The notes: a model not told the origin generated them from the letters alone. DNA of 64,000 nucleotides from Rhizomys pruinosus (GCA_009823505.1 VZQC01000392.1:3558246-3622245), one strand, 5' to 3'. Positions 1 to 10,605 are shown, numbered from the stretch's first letter. Translations and numbers: made by a program.

Positions 1-167
1 CACCACACTAATAACAGGGAGGGTGGAGACAGCATCCGTGCCCAGCACAGGTGGCCACACCACCCACCGTAGGGTCGAGTCAGTCGTCCTGCTCTAATGT
101 GATGACCAGTGCAGTGGCGGGGTGAACATGAGAAGAGGGCTGCAGAGATGCTGAGCAGGTGTGCTGA

Positions 168-228
168 CGTGTGTGTGTGTGTGTCCATGTGCATGTGCAT
201 GTGCGTGTGCGCACGTGCGCGTGTGCAG
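168..228. repeat. TG/CATG-rich microsatellite
   Basis: An alternating purine-pyrimidine run of GTGTGT followed by CATGTG and CGTGCG steps. No gene is seen in the first 265 bases. Confidence 0.85.
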
Positions 229-267
229 GTCAAAGGACAACCTTGCGTGTTCAAGAGCTGTTCACCT

Positions 268-484
268 TTTTTCTTTTTCTTTTTTGAGACAATGTCTCCA
301 ACTGGTCTGAAGCTTGTTGGGTGTGTTAGCCGCTGGCTGGCCAGTGACCCCACCCCCAGGGATCTGCCCATCTCTGCCTCCCTAGTGCTGAGATCACAAG
401 CTTATGCCACCATGCCTGGCTTCTCTACATGAATTCCAGGAACAGAATGCAGAGTCTTTTACCAACTGAGCCATTTCCCCAGCC
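268..484 (-). mobile_element. Old B4-type (ID-B1) SINE
   Basis: A T-rich start and GAGACAATGTCTC resemble the right end of an inverted B1. The far end, GAGCCATTTCCCCAGCC, is the inverted tRNA-derived head shared by ID and B2. A B1 body joined to an ID-like head is the B4 layout. The copy is strongly diverged. Confidence 0.65.
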
Positions 485-505
485 TCGTGTTTTTAAAAAA
501 CACAC

Positions 506-728
506 TTTTTTTAAACATTATTTTATTTTTTATGTGTATGAGTGTACTGTCTGCATGCAGGTTGTGCGCCCGTGTTGTCCAATGCCTTAGAGGTCAGAAG
601 AGGGCATCGGATTCCCCTAGAACTGGAGTTAAAGAGTTCCTAGCCACCATGTGGGTGCTGGGAATCAAACCTGGGTCCTCTGCAAAAGCGGTCAGTGCTC
701 TTAGCTGCTGAGCCATTTCTTCAGCCCC
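506..728 (-). mobile_element. B2 SINE
   Basis: It reads tail first: a T-rich stretch, then TGTGTATGAGTGTACTG, and at the far end GAGCCATTTCTTCAGCCCC, the inverted head with its Pol III promoter region. Both sides carry similar AAAAAACAC-TTTT sequence, an imperfect target-site duplication. Confidence 0.93.
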
Positions 729-780
729 TAAAAAACACTTTTTAATTATTATTACTCGATTTTTCAAAACCTACCTCACA

Positions 781-987
781 GGGCTGGAGAGATGGCTCTA
801 CAGTTAAGAGTACTTGCTATTCTTTAAAGGACCTGCATCAGGCAGCTCACAACCACTTGAAAGTCCAGAGAAGCTGACACCCTCTTCTGGACTCCACGGG
901 CATTGCACTCATGTGCACACACACATACAAGCACATATTCATGCAAGCACCCACACATATACATCAATAAAATAAATCTTTTTTTAA
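781..987 (+). mobile_element. B2 SINE, diverged
   Basis: It starts with GGGCTGGAGAGATGGCTC, keeps the ACACCCTCTTCTGGACTCC middle section, and ends in a CA-rich stretch and AATAAAATAAATC. The divergence suggests an older copy. Confidence 0.9.
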
Positions 988-999
988 AGCATGCTCATA

Positions 1000-1114
1000 G
1001 CCAGGTGGGAGACACCTGTAATTACAGCTCTTGGGAATCTGAGATGGGGTAAAATCACACAAGTTCAAGACAAGCCTGGGCTACATAGTGAGACCTTGTC
1101 TCAAAAAAAAAAAG
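1000..1114 (+). mobile_element. B1 SINE
   Basis: It starts GCCAGGTGGGAGACACCTG and ends AGACCTTGTCTC plus an A-run. It is slightly short for a B1 and lies directly before the 22-bp array. Confidence 0.85.
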
Positions 1115-1160
1115 AGGTCAGGCTATTAAGCACATGGGGGAAAATGGAGGAGGAGTTTGA

Positions 1161-3570
1161 TGGAAGAGGATGGGAGAGGATGAGTGCTCTGCTGGAAGAG
1201 GATGAGTGCTCTGCTGGGAGAGGATGAGTGCTCCTCTGGGAGAGAATGAGTGCTCCGTTGGGAGAGGACGAGTGCTCCGCTGGGAGAGGACGAGTGCTCC
1301 GCTGGGAGAGGACGAGTGCTCCTCTGGGAGAGGACGAGTGCTCCACTGGGAGAGGACGAGTGCTCAATTGGGAGAGGATGAGTGCTCCTCTGGGAGAGGA
1401 CGAGTGCTCCTCTGGGAGAGGACGAGTGCTCCAATGGGAGAGGATGAGTGCTCCTCTGGGAGAGGACGAGTGCTCCAATGGGAGAGGATGAGTGCTCCTC
1501 TGGGAGAGGACGAGTGCTCCAATGGGAAAGGATGAGTGCTCCAATGGGAGAGGATGAGTGCTCCTCTGGGAGAGGATGAGTGCTCCTCTGGGAGAGGATG
1601 AGTGCTCTGCTGGGAGAGGATGAGTGCTCCTCTGGGAGGGGATGAGTGCTCCTCTGGAAAGGGATGAATGCTCCAATGGGAGAGGATGAGTGCTCCAATA
1701 GGAGAAGATGAGTGCTCCTCTGGGAGAGGACGAATGCTCCAATGGGAGAGGACGAGTGCTCCTCTGGGAGAGGATGAGTGTTCCGCTGGGAGAGGATGAG
1801 TGCTCCAATGGGAGAGGATGAGTGCTCCAATGGGAGAGGATGAGTGCTCCTCTGGGAGAGGATGAGTGCTCCAATGGGAGATGAGTGCTCCAATGGGAGA
1901 GGATGAGTGCTCCGCTGGGAGAGGGTGAGTGCTCCGCTGGGAGAGGATGAGTGCTTCACTGGGAGAGGGTGAGTGCTCCGCTGGGAGAGGGTGAGTGCTC
2001 CGCTGGGAGAGGATGAGTGCTCCAACGGGAGAGGATGAGTGCTCCAATGGGAGAGGGTGAGTGCTCCACTGGGAGCGGGTGAGTGCTCCTGTGGGAGATG
2101 GTGAGTGCTCCAATGGGAGAGGGTGAGTGCTCCTGTGGGAGAGGGCAAGTGCTCCAATGGGAGAGGGCGAGTGCTCCTCTGGGAGATGAGTGCTCCTCTG
2201 GGAGAGGATGAGTGCACCAATGGGAGAGGGTGAGTGCTCCGCTGGGAGAGGATGAATGCTCCTGTGGGAGATGAGTGCTCCTCTGGGAAAGGATGAGTGC
2301 TCCAATGGGAGAGGGTGAGTGCTCCGCTGGGAGAGGATGAATGCTCCTGTGGGAGATGAGTGCTCCTCTGGGAAAGGATGAGTGCTCCAATGGGAGAGGG
2401 TGAGTGCTCCTCTGGGAGAGGATGAGGACGAGTGCTCCGCTGAGAGAGGACGAGTGCTCTGCTGAGAGAGGACGAGTGCTCCGCAGGGAGAGAAAGAGTG
2501 CTCCGCTGGGAGAGGATCAGTGCTCCAATGGGAGAGGATCAGTGCCCCTCTGGGAGAGGATGAGGACGAGTGCTCCGCTGAGAGAGGACGAGTGCTCCGC
2601 TGGGAGAGGACGAGTGCTCCGCAGGGAGAGGACGAGTGCTCCGCTGGGAGAGGATCAGTGCTCCAATGGGAGAGGATCAGTGCTTCTCTGGGAGAGGACG
2701 AGTGCTCCAATGGGAGAGGATCAGTGCTCCTCTGGGAGAGGATCAGTGCTCCTCTGGGAGAGGATGAGTGCTCCTCTGGGAAGGGACGAGTGCTCCGCTG
2801 GGAGAGGACGAGTGCTCCTCTGGGAAGGGACGAGTGCTCCGTGGGGAGAGGACGAGTGCTCCGCTGGGAGAGGATGAGTGCTCCTCTGGGAGAGGACGAG
2901 TGCTCCTCTGGGAGAGGACGAGTGCTCCTTTGGGAGAGGACGAGTGCTCCTCTGGGAGAGGATGAGTGCTTCTCTGGGAGATGATGAGTGCTCCAACGGG
3001 AGAGGATGAGTGCTCCAATGGGAGAGGGTGAGTGCTCCGCTGGGAGAGAGTGAGTGCTCCTGTGGGAGAGGGCGAGTGCTCCAGTGGGAGAGGGTGAGTG
3101 CTCCTGTGGGAGAGGGCGAGTGCTCCAATGGGAGAGGGTGAGTGCTCCGCTGGGAGAGGGCGAGTGCTCCAATGGGAGAGGACGAGTGCTCCTCTGGGAG
3201 AGGACGAGTGCTCCGCTGGGAGAGGACGAGTGCTCCTCTGGAAAGGGACGAGTGCTCCTCTGGGAGAGGACGAGTGCTCCTCTGGGAGAGGATGAGTGCT
3301 CCGATGGGAGAGGATGAGTGCTCAGCTGGGAGAGGATGAGTGTTCCGCTGGGAGAGGACGAGTGCTCCTCTGGGAGAGGACGAGTGCTCCGCTGGGAGAG
3401 GACGAGTGCTCCGCTGGGAGAGGACGAGTGCTCCGCTGGGAGAGGACGAGTGCTCCTCTGGGAGAGGACGAGTGCTCCGCTGGGAGAGGACGAGTGCTCC
3501 TCTGGGAGAGGACGAATGCTCCGCTGGGAGAGGACGAGTGCTCCGCTGGGAGAGGATGAGTGTTCCTCTG
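1161..3570. repeat. 22-bp minisatellite, about 110 units
   Basis: The unit is TGGGAGAGGA(C/T)GAGTGCTCC plus two variable bases (CT, GC or AA). About 2.41 kb of almost uninterrupted units is present. Sites vary in a mosaic way: C/T in GACGAG versus GATGAG, and CTC, CGC or CAA at the unit end. A few units lack 3 bp (near 1877, 2183, 2270, 2355) or gain 6 bp (near 2424 and 2563). Because 22 is not a multiple of 3 and the unit has no stop in any phase, the array is open in several frames on both strands. A minus-strand frame of 756 codons (3634-1364) results. I read this as non-coding. Confidence 0.97.
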
Positions 3571-4249
3571 CGAGTAACCAAGAGAGAAAGTGAAGACCAG
3601 GCCACCTGTCTGCTGAAATTCTCAAAAAACTCAAAAATTAAATTAAAAAGGAGTCAAACCAAACAAAACCCCACAAGAGCATTTAACCATCCTGGTGTGT
3701 GCTGTGTGTAGCACGTGCTGGGGGTTTCAGCTGATGAAAAGCTGACTGAAGAGAACCCATTCAAATGGCAACCTTGCTTGCCCAGTCGACAGCAGAGACA
3801 CAGGCTGAGGAAAAGTGAGGTGTAAGAATAAAAACATCCTAGTCGTGCTCTGCAGCTGTGCCCAGGCTGGCTAACAGCCCTCAATGACCTCATGCTGGCA
3901 GAGGGGAGGCCTTTCCAGCTTAAACTCTCTGGAAATTGTCTTTTGTCTTCCCCAGGCAGTTTGACACAGGATGAAATGTCCCCTAAGACAGCTTCGTGTT
4001 CCGCCATTCCAAGCTGTGCTCTTCCTTCAATGGCTGCTTGCTGTTTTACTCCTAGATTTACAGAGACTCATCCACACCCTTAGTAGCCTCTCTACTCTCA
4101 ACCTCCACAGCAATGCCGTGTCCACTTCCTTGTGAGTCCAGGACAGCTGTGGCTGAATTCCACTCCTGCGTCTCCAGGGAAACGTTACTCCTATGAGCAA
4201 GCCTTCCAGGAGTCCCAACAAGCCCACTCAAATGTGCCCACAGCAGGCT
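3571..4249. other. Single-copy sequence, no feature seen
   Basis: The stretch after the minisatellite has no SINE signature and no convincing exon. Frames are short and lack splice context. Confidence 0.5.
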
Positions 4250-4725
4250 AGCAATGAATGGCTCAATGGTAAGGATCTTGCCTCAAAAGGGTGAGGACCG
4301 GAGTTCAGACCCCCAGAACCTACATAGAAAAATGGATGCAGGGGCTGGAGAGATGGCCTAGCGGTTGGAGCACCGACTGCTCTTGCAGAGGACCCGGGTT
4401 TGATCCCCAGCACCCACATGGCGGCTGAGAACCGTCTGTACCTCCAATTCCAGGAGAACTCCAGTTCCAGGGGAATCCGAGACCCTCTTCTGACCTCCGC
4501 AGCATTGCACGACACAGGTGCACAAACCTACATGCAGGCAGTACATTCATACACATAAAAAATAAATAAAATTAAAAAAAAAAAAAGAAAAGAAAAACGG
4601 ATGCAGAATGTCTGCCTGTAATCCCACAGATGGTGAGGGGGAAGCAAGCCGATCAAGTGGACAGACCAGATAGCCTGGCCTACACAGCCAGGTCCAGGCC
4701 AAGAGGCCTGGTCCCAAACAACAGG
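4250..4725 (+). mobile_element. B4-type SINE split by a B2
   Basis: The left part (4250-4340) is the ID-like head and the right part (4606-4725) the B1-like body with AGCCTGGCCTACACAG. The B2 between them is a later insertion. Confidence 0.65.
4341..4590 (+). mobile_element. Young B2 SINE nested in B4
   Basis: It begins GGGGCTGGAGAGATGGCC with a clear B box (GGTTTGATCCCCAGC), and ends in a long A-rich tail. AGAAAAATGGATGCA (4326-4340) and AGAAAAACGGATGCA (4591-4605) form a 15-bp target-site duplication with one mismatch. Confidence 0.97.
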
Positions 4726-5030
4726 CAGAATGACCCGAGGAATGATCTTGCAAGCTGAGAGCTGAGGCAGCAGGCAGGGAGGGGTCTGCGAGGGAAGACT
4801 GACAGCAAAAACAGGACAACAGGTCCGAGGCCTACGGGCCAAGCCCAGAAAGCAGGGGAGAGGCAGGGCCACACAGACCAAGTCTCTGTGAGGGACAGAG
4901 CTCCGTATGACTAAGGGTCACAGAGGAATAAGAAACTTCAGGATGCTTAGGATTAAATGGTGAAAAATCCTACATCCCAAAGCACGCAGGGCTTGGCACG
5001 GCACGGCAGGTGGAGCCCGCATCAGGAGAC
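4726..5030. other. Single-copy sequence, no feature seen
   Basis: Moderately GC-rich DNA between two SINE groups. No exon or repeat was recognised. Confidence 0.45.
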
Positions 5031-5045
5031 TGACCCAGACATTTT

Positions 5046-5205
5046 CTTTTTTTTTTTTTTTTTGTCTTTTCAAGACAGGGTCTCCATGTAGCACCAGCTG
5101 TCCTGGAACTCACTCTGTAGACCAGGCTGGCCTTGAACTCACAAAGATCCACCTGCCTCTGCCTCCCAAGTGCTAGGATTAATGGCGTGCGCCACAACGC
5201 CCAGC
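5046..5205 (-). mobile_element. B1 SINE, first of a tandem pair
   Basis: The T-run, AAGACAGGGTCTCC and GCGTGCGCCACAACGCCC mark a full inverted B1. TGACCCAGACATTTT precedes it (5031-5045) and recurs after the second B1 (5311-5325), so one 15-bp duplication flanks both copies. Confidence 0.95.
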
Positions 5206-5310
5206 TTTTTTTGGTCTTTTCGAGACAGGGTCTCTCTGTAGCCCCAGCTGTCCTGGAACTCGCTCTGTAGACCAGGCTGGCCTTGAAAGGCGTGCACCAC
5301 CAGGCCCGGC
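5206..5310 (-). mobile_element. B1 SINE with internal deletion, second of a tandem pair
   Basis: The sequence jumps from GGCTGGCCTTGAA straight to AGGCGTGCACCACC, losing about 45 bp of the usual body. It shares the target-site duplication of its neighbour. Confidence 0.92.
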
Positions 5311-5346
5311 TGACCCAGACATTTTTTAAAAAAGTTAAGCTTTGGG

Positions 5347-5497
5347 CCGGGCGTGGTGGCCCATGCCTTTAATCCTAGCACTTGGGAGGCAGAGGCAGGT
5401 GGATTTCTGTGAGTTCAAGGCCAGCCTGGTCCACATAGTGAGCTCCAGGCCAGCTGGGGCTGAAGGGAGACCCTGTCTCAAAACAAAACAAACAAAC
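5347..5497 (+). mobile_element. B1 SINE
   Basis: It begins GCCGGGCGTGGTGGCCC and ends in a CAAAA tail. A 19-bp duplication, AAAAAAGTTAAGCTTTGGG, flanks it (5328-5346 and 5498-5516). Confidence 0.97.
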
Positions 5498-5538
5498 AAA
5501 AAAGTTAAGCTTTGGGGCTAAGAAAATGGTTCAGTCAG

Positions 5539-5988
5539 TGTGGTGGTTTGGATGAGTGTTCCCCATAGGCTGTAGGTATTCAGACATTTGTCTCCAGTTG
5601 GTGGCGCTGTTTTTGGAGGTCTTGGAGGGTGTGGCTGTCCTAGAGGAAGTGCGTTGTTGGGGGCAGGCTTAGTGAGTTTTAACAAGCCTCCTGGTCTGCA
5701 GTCTCTCTTCTCTGCTTCCTGTGCTCTTTGCGAGATGTGACCCTCGGTTTGTTGCTCCAGATCCAGCCGCCACGCCTCCCGCCACAATGGACTCTAATTC
5801 CCTGGAACCATCAATCATAAGCTCAAATAAACTCTTCCTTTTTATTTTATTTTATTTTTTTTTAATTTAAAAAAAATTTTTATTTATTTATTTTCTATGT
5901 GTATGAATGTACTGTTCTTATAAACTCTTCCTTTTATAAGTTCCTTGGTCATGGTGCTTATCACAGCAACAGAAAACTGACTAATACA
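5539..5988 (+). repeat. 5' LTR of MaLR with embedded B2 fragment
   Basis: AATAAACTCTTCC carries a polyadenylation signal. An inverted 3' B2 piece (5843-5919) is flanked by ATAAACTCTTCCTTTT at 5827-5842 and 5920-5935. Confidence 0.9.
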
Positions 5989-7322
5989 GTTATTGGTACC
6001 AGAGAGTGGGCTGTTGGCTGTGAAGAACCTGACCATGTGTATGTTTGGAGAAGTGTGGAAGACTTTGGAACTTTGGGCTGGAAAGGCTGTTGACTATTGT
6101 AAGCAGAGCTTAAAGGGCCATTCTAGTGGAGGCCTGGAAGAAAGCATGGCTGCAAAAGATGTGGTTCCAGGGGAAAATAAAGACTTAGGCAGCAACCAGG
6201 ATATTTTGATAAACAGTCTGGCAGCAGTTTGCCCACAGCCCAAATGCTTGCCTGATGCTAAGTTGAAAAGCAATGGACTGATGTCTTTGGCAGAGGATAT
6301 TTCAAGACAGCCTAATGTAGAAATGGTGGCGTGGCTTTTAATGGTGAATATTATGCAGATCTACAGTGAAGAAGAGCAGATGGGGCAGAGAGAAATGCAG
6401 AATGTACACTTTGGATCTGATAACTGCACTAGGAAGATTAAAGGTGGTGCCAAGGCTTGTGAAGGAGAGTTTCCTTTGGTAAGGAGATTAAAGTGCTTAA
6501 GGAAGGGCCTGGAGATTTACAAGTAAACAAAAGAATCAGTACCTTCAGGACAAGACCACACCCAGCTAATCCTCCAGCTAGTCCAGGGCAGAGAAAAATG
6601 GCAAATGTGGTTAAAGTAGGAGAGATTCCATCCCAAAATTGCAGCCAAACTCGGCAGTTTCATGTGGTGCTGGCTTTAGAGGCATGAAATTTGCAAGAGT
6701 GAAGGGGTCTTCAGTTCTTCCTCCACGGTTTCAGAGAGCTGCCAAGGCCAGGCAGAGTACAGCAGGGGCGTCCCTGCATAAAGTAGGCCCTGACAGGCCA
6801 TTGTGTGAAGCTGTGAATGTGAAGCCTAGTTGGCAGTGGAGACTCCAAGAAGACATTCGAGATGCCAGACCTGTGAGATATTTGCCAAGGAGAGCTGCAT
6901 ACAGGGAGTGGTACCGGCCTAAGAAAGAGATGTATGTTGCAAGCAAAGCTGGAAGAGCTGAGCCATCTAAGCCCTTTGGAAGTCAAGTCCCAGAAGTTGC
7001 ACATGGAGCTACTGGACTTGGTTTTTGCTCTGCTGGTTTTCGGTCTTGTTTTGGTCCAGTATTTCCTCACTATGCCTCTATTCCTCCCTTTTGGAATGGG
7101 AATGTGTATTCAGTTCCACTGTACATTGGGAGTATGTAATTTGTCTTTTGATTTTACAGGAGCTTACAGTTTGGGAAATTGGCCTGAGTCTCAGAGGAGA
7201 CTTTGGACTGTGGACTTTTGAATGGCATTGAAACTGGTAAAGACTATGGGGACTTTTAAGGTTGGACTAAATGAATTTTGCATTTAATATAGTCAGGAGC
7301 CTATGGGGGCCAGGGAGTGGAA

Positions 7323-7773
7323 TGTGGTGGTTTGGATGAGTGTCCCCCATAGGCTCTAGGTATTCAGACATTTGCCTCCAGTTGGTGGCACTGTTTTTGG
7401 AGGTCTTGGAGGGTGTGGCCGTCCTAGAGGAAGTGCGTTGTTGGGGGCAGGCTTAGTGAGTCTTACTAAGCCTCGTGGTCTCCAGTCTCTCTTCTCTGCT
7501 TCCTGTGCTCTTTGTGAGATGTGACCCTTGGTTTGCTGCTCCAGATCCAGCCGCCACGCCTCCCGCCACAATGGACTCTAATTCCCTGGAACCGTCAATC
7601 GTAAGCTCAAATAAACTCTTCCTTTTTATTTTATTTTATTTTTTTTTAATTTAAAAAAAAATTTTTATTTATTTATTTTCTATGTGTATGAATGTACTGT
7701 CTGCATAAACTCTTCCTTTTATAAGTTCCTTGGTCATGGTGCTTATCACAGCAACAGAAAAGTGACTAATACA
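7323..7773 (+). repeat. 3' LTR of MaLR with the same B2 fragment
   Basis: It is co-linear with the 5' LTR. The B2 piece (7627-7704) has the same breakpoints and the same 16-bp flanks at 7611-7626 and 7705-7720. Confidence 0.9.
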
Positions 7774-8025
7774 GTCAGTAAAGTGCTAAGCAAGCTTGAG
7801 AATCCACGTTCAGTCCCCAGATGTAGTTAGGAGAACCGAGTGTGGTTCGTACACTTACAATACCAGCCGTGGGTGGGTAGGCCAAGACAGGAGGACCCTA
7901 GGGTCTTGCTGGCCAGTCAGCCTCACTAAATCAGTGAGCTCAGGTTCAGAGGAGGACCCTGTCCCAAAAAAACAAGATAGAGACAACACCCAAGGTTGAT
8001 CTCATGCAAACACCCACACATGTAC

Positions 8026-8037
8026 AGACACAGACAC

Positions 8038-8074
<37 letters not shown>

Positions 8075-8086
8075 GAGAAGCTTCAC
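8026..8086. repeat. CAGA/GAGA microsatellite
   Basis: Runs of GAGAGA then CAGACAGACAGA at the end of the B4 element. Confidence 0.9.
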
Positions 8087-8533
8087 ATTCAACCTAGCAA
8101 GGGGACCAGGATAATCAATCTAGGTGTAGAAAAGAATGACACATGCGGAGCTAAGTGACTGAAAACATGCAGTGACGGCCAGCAAGGCTGCCAGTCCTCC
8201 TGTGCACACTTGGTGAGACAGGACTTCTGTGTGTAACCAAGAGAGAGAAAGGTGAAGACATGGCCAGATGGAGAGGGGCTGCCTAGCAAGGGAAGGGAAG
8301 GGAAGGGTCCAGCCTATGTACCAAGAACCTGGGGAGAGCCCAGGCTGAGGACCCCAATGCTGCACCCCAACCTCTGGCAGAGCTGCATGGAGACAGATAC
8401 AGGGGAGGACAGTTTGTTCCACAAGAGGAGATAACTGAGGTGCAGGAAAGCAATGCCTTATCCAACAGGACAGAGAATCTCACTATAGTATTAGAGCCAG
8501 ACTTTAAAATGTATCTCTGAAAACACCAGGATC
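8087..8533. other. Single-copy sequence, no feature seen
   Basis: No repeat signature or supported exon. A short GGGAA run lies near 8290. Confidence 0.45.
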
Positions 8534-8960
8534 TGGGAGGGCAGCTCGGTGGGAAGGCATGTGCCGTGTAAGCTGTGGTGGGCTAAGCTCGGTGGGAAGG
8601 CATGTGCCGTGTAAGCTGTGGTGGGCTAAACTCGGTGGGAAGGCGTGTGCCATGTAAGCTCGGTGGGAAGCCGTGTGCTGTGTAATCCTGAGGACCTGAA
8701 TTTGATACCTGGAACCATGTGAAAAGCCAGGCTTGGCAGCCTATGCTCTCCCCTCAACATCAGGAAGGAACAGGATCCCTAAGTCTTGACAGCCAACTCA
8801 TTGACCAATTAGTGAGCTCCAGGTCAGTGAGAGACCCTGTCTCAATAAGGTGGACAGCAGTAGAGGAAGACACTGGACATGGACCTCTGGCTTCCACACA
8901 CATACATATATACATGGACATACCAAAATGTACATACACACACAATTATAAGCCAGGCCC
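8534..8960 (+). mobile_element. B4-type SINE with tandemly expanded head
   Basis: The head segment starting AGCTCGGTGGGAAGGC occurs four times: two 43-bp copies (8543-8585, 8586-8628) and two shorter ones (8629-8656, 8657-8684). The normal B4 body follows, with ATTGACCAATTAGTGAGC, GAGACCCTGTCTCAATAAGG and a CA-rich end. Confidence 0.75.
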
Positions 8961-9353
8961 AAACTAAGATCATCCTTAAGAAACACATACTTCCATCCTC
9001 ACAGGAGCTCTTCTGTGAACAGAAACGAGCCTCACAGCCCTCTGCTGTGGAGTTAGTGTCATCCAGATGCTGAAGGACACAGGGAGCAGGAGCTGGGAGC
9101 TAGGTGCGGCTCAACAGATGCAAAAGTTTCAAACAAAATATTAACAAACCTACAGCAGAGCACTCATGACTACCACAGCTCCGGGCCAGCTAGCCGGATG
9201 ATCCCAGTAAAGCAAAAATTCCACACACGCTCACCCAGAGCACGGGTCGAAGGAGTCCTGGGACCAGCTTGGAACACAGAGAAAGCCTCTGATACAACCA
9301 ATGCTATTCAGTAAGAATGTCTTAGAAACAAGAGGAAAAAAAAAAAACAAACT
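8961..9353. other. Single-copy sequence, no feature seen
   Basis: No repeat consensus beyond a short A-run near 9339. Confidence 0.4.
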
Positions 9354-9456
9354 GTGACAGGGTAATATCATGTACCCTAAAGCCGACCTGGAACTTGCCA
9401 CCTCCTGCCTCAACTTCCCAAAATGCTAGGATTATAGGCACATAATACCCAGCCAG
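9354..9456 (-). mobile_element. Old B1-derived fragment
   Basis: GACAGGGT, ACCTGGAACTTGCC, AAATGCTAGGATTATAGGC and ACCCAGCC occur in inverted B1 order with many changes. Confidence 0.6.
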
Positions 9457-10495
9457 CTTGACACAAGAGAACTTCCTTTTCTGCAAAGCAAGATTTCTTT
9501 CTTGTATTTCTGTGTCCCTCCAGCCCACCCAGCCCTTTCTGAGAAGTAACCACTTATTCTAAGAATTCTGAAAAGTTGTTCTCTCCCTTTCCACCCCGCC
9601 TTCTTCCTGTCTCAGGAGCTGTACAAAGAGGCTCCTCCTGAGCACACAACAGCAGCCCCTGCAGACAGGCCACTGGAGTCTCACTGTGGCCATGGCTCCT
9701 CTGCTCCCCCAAGGCGCGTGCACCCTCTTCCAAGGAAGTGGCTCCCATGCACTTGACTTCAGTCCCTGTAGCTGAAATGCTCCTGTAGATGTGACTCTAT
9801 CCACATCTCTCCAAGGCACCTCCACCCTTCCCCTGTGCTAGGGAGCCCAGGGCCTTGTACACACAAAGCCCAGTGTCAAGGTGACCCCAGGCTACATGGC
9901 CAGGAAACAAGCTCCTCTCCTTCCTGTCCCACATCGGGCAACCTCTGGCCAGAGCGGTCCCAGTTGGAGGCCATCCTGGCTCTGTCTACACCCACGTCAC
10001 CTGTGCAAGGCTCCAGTGCTTTCCTGACACACCTGTGTGTAGTTTTGGCCATCCACCACAGGCCAGGATGTCACCTGTCTGGAGGAGGAAGGGCAAGTTG
10101 CTGGTTTTCTGTCCCTCAGGGTCAAGTGCCTCTTTGTCACCCTGTCTGGGCCCAGGGAGACCCCTCCAGCACAGCCAGCTCTCCTGTTCCAGCAAAGCCT
10201 CTGACCCATCAGTCGACTGACAACATAGCGATTTGGGTCTCTGATCAGGAACGTCTCGTGTTCTAATTATACAGACATGCCTGTCTTCTATACTGGCAAC
10301 CTCTCTAATTCTATTTAAGTACAATACGCAAGAGGGTACACACACCTTAGTAGCGTGCACTGAACACCCAGCAGCCAGCACTGAGACCATCAACTAAAGT
10401 CTGCTGGTCCACCCAAAGCCTCCTGCCTACGAGGCCACCCTCCTACCATCTCCGTCACTATGGGCCTTGCCAGGGCATGGCCTCTGTGCATGGAT
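9457..10495. other. Single-copy sequence, no gene recognised
   Basis: GC-moderate DNA with overlapping frames of up to 143 codons. None has a recognised domain or splice context. Confidence 0.4.
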
Positions 10496-10502
10496 CTGTG
10501 TG

Positions 10503-10605
10503 CACATGTATCTGTGTCTTAGAGGCTGTGTGAGTGGAGCCCAGTGCACACATCTGTGTCTTAGGGGCTCTGTGAATGGAGTCCAGCGCACATGCATCAG
10601 TGTCT
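10503..10605. repeat. Short tandem duplication, about 43 bp x 2.4
   Basis: ATCTGTGTCTTAGAGGCTG with the following GTGAGTGGAGCCCAG recurs as ATCTGTGTCTTAGGGGCTC and GTGAATGGAGTCCAG. A third partial copy starts near 10590. Confidence 0.75.

Larger units (their letters stand above)
5539..7773 (+). mobile_element. Complete ERVL-MaLR retrotransposon
   Basis: Two LTRs of about 450 bp (5539-5988 and 7323-7773) start TGTGGTGGTTTGGATGAG, end CTAATACA, and differ at only scattered sites. GTCAG directly before (5534-5538) and after (7774-7778) is the 5-bp duplication expected of this class. Just inside the 5' LTR, TTGGTACCAGAGAGTGGG resembles the complement of the tRNA-Leu 3' end, the usual ERVL/MaLR primer site. 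A purine-rich tract (GGGGGCCAGGGAGTGGAA) precedes the 3' LTR. The interior (5989-7322) has no recognisable retroviral protein domains. MaLRs are non-autonomous relatives of ERVL. Confidence 0.93.
5514..8035 (+). mobile_element. B4-type SINE interrupted by a MaLR provirus
   Basis: The head GGGGCTAAGAAAATGGTTC is at 5514-5538. The rest resumes at 7779 (TAAAGTGCTAAGCAAGCTTG) and runs to about 8035, ending in a CA-rich stretch. Joining across the provirus gives a continuous ID-B1 element, which shows the order of insertion. Confidence 0.75.

Noticed and set aside
1364..3634. 756-codon minus-strand reading frame
   Set aside because: It is produced by the 22-bp minisatellite, which has no stop in any phase. 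The protein is a 22-residue repeat with no start context or exon structure.
5993..7139. Open frames of 177 and 166 codons inside the MaLR element
   Set aside because: They have no recognisable gag, protease, polymerase or envelope domains. MaLR interiors are non-coding.
9559..10393. Overlapping frames of 60-143 codons in single-copy DNA
   Set aside because: There are competing frames on both strands, with no recognised family and no splice-site pattern.
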